Assembly: GCA_900766125.1 (NCBI GenBank)
Contig: CAAFUD010000177.1
Span: forward strand, 1 to 5,269
Reading direction: 5' to 3'
From: an uncultured Veillonella sp.
Lineage (GTDB): Bacteria > Bacillota > Negativicutes > Veillonellales > Veillonellaceae
Length of the DNA stretch: 5,269 nt
Shown here one piece after another: positions 1 through 5,269 of this stretch; position 1 is the first letter of the stretch, and every line of letters begins with the position of its first letter. The notes under the pieces are model-generated. The model had not been told where the DNA came from, did no database searches, and was given only the letters and a program-made list of their open reading frames with translations. The position numbers and the translations under genes were made by a program.

Positions 1-11
1 GCTACCGAGGC
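1..11 (-). tRNA. Partial tRNA gene, 5' end only (possibly tRNA-Phe)
   Basis: Read on the minus strand, these bases are GCCTCGGTAGC. This looks like a 7-base 5' acceptor strand (GCCTCGG), then T8-A9 and the start of a D stem. It begins 5 bases after the encoded CCA end of tRNA-Asp, the usual spacing inside a tRNA cluster. The start resembles tRNA-Phe genes, and Asp-Phe is a common order in Bacillota tRNA clusters. The anticodon lies beyond the window edge, so the identity is a guess and even the tRNA call is provisional. Confidence 0.5.
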
Positions 12-16
12 ATGAA

Positions 17-92
17 TGGCGACCCCGATCAGATTTGAACTGACGATCTTCGCCGTGACAGGGCGACATGTTAACCGCTACACCACGGGGCC
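17..92 (-). tRNA. tRNA-Asp (anticodon GTC)
   Basis: This is a complete 76-base cloverleaf. The acceptor strands GGCCCCG and CGGGGTC pair over 7 bp with one G-T pair. The D arm has a 4-bp stem and a loop with the conserved GG. The anticodon stem is TCGCC/GGCGA, around the loop CTGTCAC; the anticodon GTC lies at positions 57-59 of the plus strand and reads aspartate codons GAC and GAU. The variable loop has 5 bases, and the T arm GTCAG/CTGAT encloses TTCAAAT. The discriminator base is G73, which is typical of tRNA-Asp, and the 3' CCA is encoded in the DNA. The gene is probably the first of a tRNA cluster that continues past the left edge, transcribed from the promoter at 112-140. Confidence 0.97.
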
Positions 93-111
93 GTATCCAA
101 AGTACTTGCTT

Positions 112-140
112 AGTATATCGGTTATCAGGACTTTTGTCAA
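112..140 (-). promoter_or_regulatory. Sigma-70-type promoter of the tRNA cluster
   Basis: On the minus strand a perfect -35 box TTGACA (positions 135-140) is followed by exactly 17 bases and the -10 box TATACT (112-117), one mismatch from TATAAT. Transcription would start near position 105, about 13 bases before tRNA-Asp. Strength so close to consensus is expected for a stable-RNA gene. The -35 box begins two bases after the stop codon of the upstream hydrolase gene, so the whole 50-base gap is filled by the promoter and short leader. No GC-rich discriminator or extended -10 TG was seen. Confidence 0.9.
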
Positions 141-142
141 CA

Positions 143-739
143 CTATCCTACAATATTTTTGATGAATTCTTCTTCATCTTTTAATGTTGTGGATTCTTTA
201 TGTCCTGGGTCGATTATTAAATCCTTAGACAAGGTTAATATATACTTCAAACTAGTAATCAAATCTTCTGGATTACTATTATAATTGTCAGTATTCCCTA
301 CATTTTGTTTGAATACAGTATCCCCTGAAAATAGATGTCCTTCTATTTCAAAACAAACAGAACCAGCACTATGACCAGGTGTGTGATGGACAATAACTTC
401 AAAGGGTCCTAATTGTAGTTTACCTGTTACTAAATCGTTACAATTAGTATACATTTTCTTCTTGTAAACACTTGGTCTGCGACGAATTAATTGTAATAAT
501 TCTTGATCTAAAGGATGTAAATAAGCAGGAATATTATAATGCTCACATACCTCATCTAGAGCTGACACATGGTCACAATGACCATGTGTCAATAGAACTG
601 CTATTGGTTCAGAATCCCCTACCATTTCAATGATATGCTTACTATGAAATCCAGGATCAATTATTAAAGATTTACCCTCTTTAACGAGTACGTAGCAATT
701 CGCTTTATAAAGCCCTAGAGGGCGTTTTATAATATTCAT
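143..739 (-). CDS. MBL-fold metallo-hydrolase, glyoxalase II-like (YcbL type)
   Basis: This 198-residue protein of the metallo-beta-lactamase fold is probably a cytoplasmic two-metal hydrolase. The metal ligands are all present: His52, His54, Asp56 and His57 in THGHCDH, His122 in TPGHSAGS, Asp140 in FSGDT and His180 in DPGH. The length matches short glyoxalase II-like proteins such as YcbL, which lack the C-terminal helical domain of true hydroxyacylglutathione hydrolases. The usual GRTD motif after the SGD motif reads GNTD (148-151), and the C-terminal GHGPxTT motif reads GHKESTT, so the substrate may differ from the classic thioesters. The ATG is preceded by AGGGGG, which overlaps the trkH stop codon, so translation is probably coupled to trkH. 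It is the last protein gene of the operon. Family confidence is high, but the substrate cannot be read from sequence. Confidence 0.93.
   Translation of the reverse strand: MNIIKRPLGLYKANCYVLVKEGKSLIIDPGFHSKHIIEMVGDSEPIAVLLTHGHCDHVSALDEVCEHYNIPAYLHPLDQELLQLIRRRPSVYKKKMYTNCNDLVTGKLQLGPFEVIVHHTPGHSAGSVCFEIEGHLFSGDTVFKQNVGNTDNYNSNPEDLITSLKYILTLSKDLIIDPGHKESTTLKDEEEFIKNIVG
563..591. repeat. Perfect 13-bp inverted repeat with 3-base loop inside the hydrolase gene
   Basis: The arms TGACACATGGTCA and TGACCATGTGTCA flank a 3-base loop. They coincide with the codons for the THGHCDHVS metal-binding motif of the hydrolase, in which the CAT and GAC-CAT codons mirror each other. The mRNA could form a stable hairpin here. 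No run of U follows, so it does not look like an intrinsic terminator. The symmetry may simply follow from codon choice in this motif. Confidence 0.85.
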
Positions 740-751
740 ATTATTCGCCCC

Positions 752-2239
752 CTATAGAACACGATACCGCTTGGAAGATTGTTTTTTTATAAAATACCCT
801 TCCCAGAATTGAGGATGAAGCATAACAAGAATGGTAAATAATTCTAAACGCCCCAATATCATATCAACAATAGCTATACATTTTGCTGAGTCAGGCATAG
901 CACCAAAGGAATCAGTGGGACCAAATCCACCAAAACCAAGGCCAACATTACTTAAGAATGCTGTTATCACTTGCATAGAATCATATGTGGATAAACCAGT
1001 GCAAGTCATCAAAAAGACAGAAATAACATAAATCATTAAGTATAAAAATAAAAATTGTTGTGTCATTTGAATCCACTTGGTAGGCATTGGTTTACCATTG
1101 ATGCGTACAACTTGAACCATATCTGGATGAATCGATTTACGCAGGTAAATGATACTACTTTTAATTAAAATAATGAGACGTATAATTTTAACGCCCCCTG
1201 TGGTAGAACCACTACAACCACCAAAAAATGATGAAATAAAGAGCATCATCTGAGCTGCAGCAGGCCATAAATCATAATCACTTACAGCAAATCCACTACC
1301 AGTTTGAATCGATACAAGATTGAAGGACGCATCCCTAATAATTTGTATTGGATCATTTATAGTAGATTGTAAGGCTAATGATAATCCAATAATTATAATG
1401 CCTATTAGAATTACAAGCCAATACATGCGTGTTTCAAAATCATCAATTAAAATACGAATCCCTTTATGAAGAGCATTATAGTATACAGAAAAATTTCCGC
1501 CTGCTAATATCATAAAGAAAATAAATACAAAGCAAATATAGTTATTCTGCTCATAAACAAACGTACCAGCTGATGTAGGTGTAAAACCACCTGTAGATAT
1601 AATAGAAAATGCATAATTAAGTGCATCAAATGGTTCGATTCCACCCGCCCATAGCATGAGGAAACAAACTCCAGTGAACACAATATATAACCGCCAAAGT
1701 TTTGTAGCCATTGATTGAATACGAGGCATAACTACACCTGGTTTTGGTACCGAAGCTTCTGCATTAAACATATGAGCTGCGTCAGCACCAAGATTTTTCA
1801 AGAAGGATAAAATAAGGACGATAATCCCCATCCCACCAATCCAGTGCATAAGTCCACGCCATAATACAAATGTATTCGGTAAATCATCTACACTATTAAT
1901 AATAGTAGCACCAGTTGCAGTAATCCCAGATGTAGCTTCAAACAGCGCATCAAACACATTGACTAAAATACCACTACCAAGAAATGGTAAGGAGCCTAAG
2001 ATAACGGTTAATATCCATGTAGCTGATACTACTAAATACCCATCGCGAAGACTAAAACTTTGACTTTCTTTGCCATAATAAGATAAAAGTCCACCTAAGC
2101 CGAATGAAATACCGGTGGTAATCAAAAATGACCAATATGCAGTTTCAAATACGACACTATATATAAAGGGTATCAATGTAAAAATCCCAAATATATATAA
2201 TAGCCGCCCCACTAAGGACATGACAATTTGAATGCGCAT
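752..2239 (-). CDS. trkH: Trk potassium uptake membrane subunit TrkH
   Basis: This 495-residue inner-membrane protein is the potassium-translocating subunit of the Trk system, close in length to E. coli TrkH (about 483). It has the fourfold membrane-pore-membrane layout of the TrkH/KtrB/HKT superfamily. The four filter loops can be seen: SGITATGAT (104-112), STGGFTPT (215-222), TGSGF (313-317) and VGLGFGGFGPT (432-442). The intramembrane gating loop GGCSGSTTGGVKIIR lies at 340-354, after the third pore, and the conserved GRLELFT stretch at 463-469. Hydrophobic segments fill most of the rest. The chosen ATG has GGAGGGAC just upstream and starts 12 bases after the trkA stop. Its partner should be the TrkA protein encoded immediately upstream. 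No break or missing filter residue was seen. Confidence 0.97.
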   Translation of the reverse strand: MRIQIVMSLVGRLLYIFGIFTLIPFIYSVVFETAYWSFLITTGISFGLGGLLSYYGKESQSFSLRDGYLVVSATWILTVILGSLPFLGSGILVNVFDALFEATSGITATGATIINSVDDLPNTFVLWRGLMHWIGGMGIIVLILSFLKNLGADAAHMFNAEASVPKPGVVMPRIQSMATKLWRLYIVFTGVCFLMLWAGGIEPFDALNYAFSIISTGGFTPTSAGTFVYEQNNYICFVFIFFMILAGGNFSVYYNALHKGIRILIDDFETRMYWLVILIGIIIIGLSLALQSTINDPIQIIRDASFNLVSIQTGSGFAVSDYDLWPAAAQMMLFISSFFGGCSGSTTGGVKIIRLIILIKSSIIYLRKSIHPDMVQVVRINGKPMPTKWIQMTQQFLFLYLMIYVISVFLMTCTGLSTYDSMQVITAFLSNVGLGFGGFGPTDSFGAMPDSAKCIAIVDMILGRLELFTILVMLHPQFWEGYFIKKQSSKRYRVL

Positions 2240-2251
2240 AGTCCCTCCAAA

Positions 2252-3592
2252 CTAGGTTAGATATTTAAGTAATTTACTTACTGATTCAGGTAACGCAAAG
2301 AGAACAATGTGATCTCCATCTAAAATCTCAGTATTACCACGTGGCACAATGGCTTCATCACCACGCAAAATAACACCTACTAAAGCCTTCCCTGGTAAAC
2401 GTATATCTTTCAATTGTTTACCGGCTACAGGTGATTCACTTGTAATAGCAACCTCAATAGATTCCGCTTTCCCACCTTCAAAGGTAGAGATTGATAAAAC
2501 ACCTTCTCCGCTTCGAACAAAACGTAAAATTTGACTAGCTGTAAATAAACGTGGAGAGAATACGACATCAATGCCTACTTGTTCCATAAGCATAATGTAT
2601 TCAGGTCGCCCTACACGTACTACAGTCTTAGGGATCCCCATATGTTTACCTACAAGAGCGACTAACAAGTTAAGCTTGTCATCATCCGTAAGTGCAATGA
2701 TAACATCACTATCAGCAATCTCTTCTGCTTCTAAGAGATCGAAATCCGTAGCATCCCCATTAATAACAATTGTCTTATCCACAAGGTTTGCTAGCTGTTC
2801 ACAACGGTCAAAATTCTTTTCAATAACTTTAACCGAAAATCCAGCTTGCTCCAAAAGGACCGTTAAATTTCTACCTAAAAGGCCAGCTCCAATGATAACA
2901 GCTCTTTTATAGAATGTATTATGATTATGGAACCAAAGACTTTCTACCTCTTCAACGGCTTCTTTCAAGCCTAAGAAGAATACACTATCATCAGGCTGTA
3001 GAATACTTTCACCATGAGGAATAATCATTTCACCATAGCGTAAAACACCTACTAGTAAAACACCTTCAGGGAATTGGATTTCTTTTAAAGGTTTTCCGAT
3101 TAATGGAATATCATCTGTAATCTTAAATTCCATGAGGCGCACAGCGCCTTGACCAAAGTCCTCAACATCAATAGCTGAAGGCGTTTCTAAAATTTGTAAA
3201 AGCTCTTGAGCCGTAACCATTTCAGGATTAATGAACAAATCTACGCCTAATTTGGCACGCATCTCATCATCCATATGTTCTGCTACAGTATTATCCCGAA
3301 CACGAGCAATCGTTGTAGGAACACCTGTAATCTTAGCTACAGCACAGGATAGCATATTTACTTCATCAGAATCGGTAACAGCAATAAACATTCCTACATC
3401 TTCCATACCGATTTCATTGAGCAATTGTATATCACTGCCGTTACCTTGAACAAGGCTAACATCTAAGGTATTTTCAAGATTTTGTATGCGTTCTGATGAC
3501 CGATCGATAACGTACACATCATGATCATCTTGTATCAGGCGTTGTGCCAAGGAATAGCCAACCTTACCAGCACCTACAATGACAATTTTCAT
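2252..3592 (-). CDS. trkA: Trk potassium uptake regulatory subunit TrkA (double RCK)
   Basis: This 446-residue cytoplasmic protein binds nucleotide and gates TrkH. It is an internal duplication of two RCK units, each with a Rossmann TrkA_N half followed by a TrkA_C half. Unit 1 has GAGKVG at 7-12 and an acidic residue at the end of the second strand (Asp30); its TrkA_C half covers about 140-220. Unit 2 has GAGLLG at 235-240 with Glu258 in the matching position; its TrkA_C half covers about 365-446. Both glycine motifs are intact, which suggests two dinucleotide sites per chain. The length agrees with E. coli TrkA (about 458) and excludes the single-RCK KtrA/TrkA-like proteins of about 220 residues. 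The ATG is preceded at 8 bases by GAGGAA, which lies in the last codons and stop of the cvfB-like gene. Confidence 0.97.
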   Translation of the reverse strand: MKIVIVGAGKVGYSLAQRLIQDDHDVYVIDRSSERIQNLENTLDVSLVQGNGSDIQLLNEIGMEDVGMFIAVTDSDEVNMLSCAVAKITGVPTTIARVRDNTVAEHMDDEMRAKLGVDLFINPEMVTAQELLQILETPSAIDVEDFGQGAVRLMEFKITDDIPLIGKPLKEIQFPEGVLLVGVLRYGEMIIPHGESILQPDDSVFFLGLKEAVEEVESLWFHNHNTFYKRAVIIGAGLLGRNLTVLLEQAGFSVKVIEKNFDRCEQLANLVDKTIVINGDATDFDLLEAEEIADSDVIIALTDDDKLNLLVALVGKHMGIPKTVVRVGRPEYIMLMEQVGIDVVFSPRLFTASQILRFVRSGEGVLSISTFEGGKAESIEVAITSESPVAGKQLKDIRLPGKALVGVILRGDEAIVPRGNTEILDGDHIVLFALPESVSKLLKYLT

Positions 3593-3597
3593 CGTCT

Positions 3598-4506
3598 TTA
3601 TTCCTCTTCTTGTGATTCATTACTAACAGGAGGTGTCCATTGACGTCCTATTTCAGTTAATAATGTCCAACCATCATCTTGAACAATCTTTTTCTCTTTC
3701 ATCAAATGCCCTAAAGCACGTTTAAACGCGGCTTTGCTGATGTTAAACTTATCTTTAATCAACATAGCAGAAGATTCATCACTATACGGCATCTTACCAC
3801 CACGGTTAAGAAGATATTCCATAATAATATCTCCATCAGATATGAGGGCCTTTTCCTTGGTAGGGCGCATGGATACATTGATTCGGCCATCATCACGTTT
3901 AAAGGTAACGCGACCTTCAACCATCTCCCCAACCTTTAGTTTTCTCGTCATTTCTGAGCGATGTAAAAAGGCTATCCATCGTTCTGGAGTAATAAAGAAT
4001 GCCCCATCACTAGTTAAGTTATAAATAGCACCCTTAACTAGTTGTCCTACCTTAGCCTCTGTAGCGGCCTTAGAAGCACGACGCATTTCATCATCTACAT
4101 CCATAGATACTGCAAATCGACCAGATTTATCAGTATATAGGCGAACCCAAACCTTTTCACCAACTTGAGGACGTCCACGCATCTCAGCATGTGGCATAAA
4201 GATACCACGCTCAGTGCCAACCTCAACGAAACAGCCAAAGTTTGTAGTGTTGATTACCTCAACATAGCCAATTTGACCTACCTTCATCGCAGGTAAACGC
4301 ATAGACGCAGTTAAACGTCCTTTTGGATCGCGATATAAAAATACCTCTACCTCATCACCAATAGCAACTGGAGATGTTTGTTGATCCTTATGAAGCAAAA
4401 TATCATCATTTGTATTGCCTGTTTGACCATCTAGAAAGGCCCCTTGGTCACTAGTACGCAATACTTTTAATGTGGCAATTGTATTTTCCAACAATTCTGT
4501 AGCCAT
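3598..4506 (-). CDS. cvfB: CvfB-like S1 RNA-binding protein with winged-helix domain
   Basis: This 302-residue protein matches the CvfB/YitL family, which is known to bind RNA and affects virulence gene expression in staphylococci. It has three OB-fold S1-type units: about 8-70 (ending GRLTASMR), 75-138 (VGQIGYVEVINTTNFGCFVE, ending GRFAVSM) and 152-214 (VGQLVKGAIYNLTSDGAFF, ending GRINVSMRP). A C-terminal winged helix covers about 223-285 (GDIIMEYLLNRGGKMPYSDE to IVQDDGWTLL). The tail is acidic (SQEEE). A longer frame opens at 4542, adding 12 residues, but it has no convincing binding site and would overlap rsfS by 35 bases. The start at 4506 has AAGGAG at 6 bases and follows the rsfS stop by one base. 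Its RNA targets and the effect on neighbouring genes are unknown. Confidence 0.93.
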   Translation of the reverse strand: MATELLENTIATLKVLRTSDQGAFLDGQTGNTNDDILLHKDQQTSPVAIGDEVEVFLYRDPKGRLTASMRLPAMKVGQIGYVEVINTTNFGCFVEVGTERGIFMPHAEMRGRPQVGEKVWVRLYTDKSGRFAVSMDVDDEMRRASKAATEAKVGQLVKGAIYNLTSDGAFFITPERWIAFLHRSEMTRKLKVGEMVEGRVTFKRDDGRINVSMRPTKEKALISDGDIIMEYLLNRGGKMPYSDESSAMLIKDKFNISKAAFKRALGHLMKEKKIVQDDGWTLLTEIGRQWTPPVSNESQEEE

Positions 4507-4507
4507 A

Positions 4508-4870
4508 TTATACTCCTTCAAATGGAACTCGAACTGCATCATTCCACAACTCTTCTAAACCGTAGAATTCACGCAATTCATCACCACCAAAGACATGACA
4601 AATAACATCGCCAAAATCAAGTAAAATCCATTCCCCTTCACGGTAACCTTCTCTGTGGTTGACTGTCATGCCCAATTCTGCTGCTTTATCTTCCATTTCA
4701 TCAGCAATACTTTGAGATTGCTTGATATTATTCGCACTAGCAATTAGGAAGTAATCACCTAACATAGATACACCTTCTAAATCGAGGATTTCAATATCTC
4801 TACCTTTTTTATCGAAAGCAGCTTGTGCTAATTGTAATACGATTTCTTTAATTTCTTCTTTATTTTTCAT
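4508..4870 (-). CDS. rsfS: Ribosome silencing factor RsfS
   Basis: This 120-residue protein is of the RsfS/Iojap (DUF143) family. Members bind ribosomal protein uL14 on the large subunit, block joining with the small subunit and so reduce translation when nutrients are short. The family signatures are DYFLIASANNIKQSQSIAD (39-57), GYREGEWILLDFGDVICHVF (75-94) and the C-terminal REFYGLEELW (100-109). The length is normal for the family. The ATG has AAAGGGGAA just upstream, touching the stop codon of the LCP gene. The gene ends one base before the ATG of the cvfB-like gene, and its last codons carry that gene's binding site. An LCP gene followed by rsfS is a familiar order in Bacillota, often downstream of nadD and yqeK, which may lie beyond the right edge. 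Confidence 0.96.
   Translation of the reverse strand: MKNKEEIKEIVLQLAQAAFDKKGRDIEILDLEGVSMLGDYFLIASANNIKQSQSIADEMEDKAAELGMTVNHREGYREGEWILLDFGDVICHVFGGDELREFYGLEELWNDAVRVPFEGV
4513..4518 (-). promoter_or_regulatory. Ribosome binding site that fixes the cvfB start
   Basis: AAGGAG on the minus strand lies 6 bases before the ATG at 4504-4506. It falls inside the codons for the last three residues of RsfS (Glu-Gly-Val). Its quality and spacing favour the 302-residue form over an upstream ATG at 4542. With the stop and start separated by one base, translational coupling with rsfS is likely. Confidence 0.85.
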
Positions 4871-4882
4871 ACTATTCCCCTT

Positions 4883-5269
4883 TTACCGTTTTTTACTACT
4901 CTCATCACCAGGTTCTGTTGGCTTTGTAATAGTCCCACCATTATGTTCTGATTCAGGCGCAACCTTGGCTGTACTATTAGTTGGAGCTGTTACAAATTGT
5001 GTCATTTCATTAGCTGGTAAATTTCCCATCGTAATGCCTACTAATCGTTGTGCTTCCGTAGGATTTACCTTCCAATATGTCATATCTCCTACTAGCTCTT
5101 TTTCTCCAGGAAGAATATAGAAATGAATCTCTTCCTTATTAATTTTGCTAGCATTATACACAAGCTTAATGGCATCTAATGTAGAAATATTACTATCATA
5201 ATGATCCCAAATTCTCCAAATATGCCATGCATTTGTTAAGAAGAATGAATTATGCTCTTCTTCTACCCA
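4883..5269 (-). CDS. LCP (LytR-CpsA-Psr) family protein, C-terminal fragment
   Basis: The frame is open to the right edge with no stop, giving at least 128 residues of the C-terminus. A GTG at 5161 is an internal valine codon and not a start, because the similarity to the family continues upstream of it. The fragment shows the end of an LCP domain: FLTNAWHIWRIWDHY (10-24 of the fragment), then DAIKL, HFYILPGEKE (49-58) and MTYWKVNPTEAQRLV (63-77), matching the family's LPG...SYW pattern. The last 35 or so residues are a Thr/Pro/Glu-rich tail ending SSKKR, probably disordered and outside the membrane. LCP proteins are membrane-anchored enzymes that transfer polymers such as teichoic acids or capsule to peptidoglycan. 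The N-terminal anchor and catalytic arginines are outside the window. The gene stops 12 bases before rsfS and probably lies in the same operon. Confidence 0.85.
   Translation of the reverse strand, partial: WVEEEHNSFFLTNAWHIWRIWDHYDSNISTLDAIKLVYNASKINKEEIHFYILPGEKELVGDMTYWKVNPTEAQRLVGITMGNLPANEMTQFVTAPTNSTAKVAPESEHNGGTITKPTEPGDESSKKR

Noticed and set aside
563..591. Intrinsic terminator inside the hydrolase gene
   Set aside because: The stem is strong but is not followed by a run of U on either strand, and it lies in the middle of an intact conserved coding region.
2571..2912. Plus-strand open frame of 113 codons opposite trkA
   Set aside because: It lies wholly inside trkA, whose family match is full length. 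The predicted peptide is Ser/Thr/Lys-rich without a recognisable domain, as expected for an antisense shadow. The other plus-strand frames in trkH, trkA and cvfB were dismissed for the same reason.
2252..3592. Internal sequence duplication in trkA as a possible recent duplication or fusion
   Set aside because: Two tandem RCK units are the normal architecture of the long TrkA proteins, and the two halves are clearly diverged.
4507..4512. TATAAT on the minus strand just before the cvfB-like start, possibly a -10 box
   Set aside because: The hexamer 17 bases upstream is AGTTCG, which does not resemble TTGACA. The bases also form the end of rsfS and the spacer between a good Shine-Dalgarno and the ATG, so a promoter is not supported.
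5159..5161. GTG as the start of a small 92-residue protein before rsfS
   Set aside because: The frame stays open to the window edge, and the LCP family pattern continues across and upstream of this codon, so it is an internal valine of a longer truncated gene.

Overview
This window looks like an ordinary, densely packed chromosomal stretch from a low-GC bacterium of the Bacillota. A member of the Negativicutes, such as Veillonella or a relative, is the best guess. That guess rests on AT-rich codon use, strong purine-rich Shine-Dalgarno sites before every complete gene, and the grouping of an LCP (LytR-CpsA-Psr) cell-wall protein, RsfS and a CvfB-type S1 protein. The genus is an inference, and the sequence alone does not prove it.

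Every gene lies on the minus strand, so transcription runs from the high coordinates to the low ones. In that order the window holds: the C-terminal part of an LCP protein, cut by the right edge; rsfS (ribosome silencing factor); a cvfB-like gene (three S1 RNA-binding domains plus a winged helix); trkA (double-RCK potassium-channel regulator); trkH (potassium-translocating membrane subunit); and a small metallo-beta-lactamase-fold hydrolase of the glyoxalase II-like type. The gaps between them are only 12, 1, 5, 12 and 12 bases. Most ribosome binding sites lie in or touch the end of the gene before. No terminator or convincing internal promoter was seen, so the six genes are probably one operon whose promoter is outside the window.

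The operon is followed by a tRNA-Asp(GTC) gene and then, after 5 bases, by what looks like the first 11 bases of another tRNA cut by the left edge. The tRNAs have their own near-perfect sigma-70-type promoter, whose -35 box begins two bases after the hydrolase stop codon. There is no room for a terminator between them.

Functionally, TrkA and TrkH form a potassium uptake system. RsfS and the CvfB-like protein act on ribosomes or RNA, and the LCP protein attaches polymers to the cell wall. The hydrolase substrate is unknown. No gene-free stretch exceeds 50 bases. I found no mobile element, CRISPR array, phage gene or clearly novel system. The points worth a second look are the tRNA promoter layout, the co-transcription of potassium uptake with ribosome-silencing genes, a perfect hairpin formed by the zinc-motif codons of the hydrolase, and altered residues in that hydrolase.
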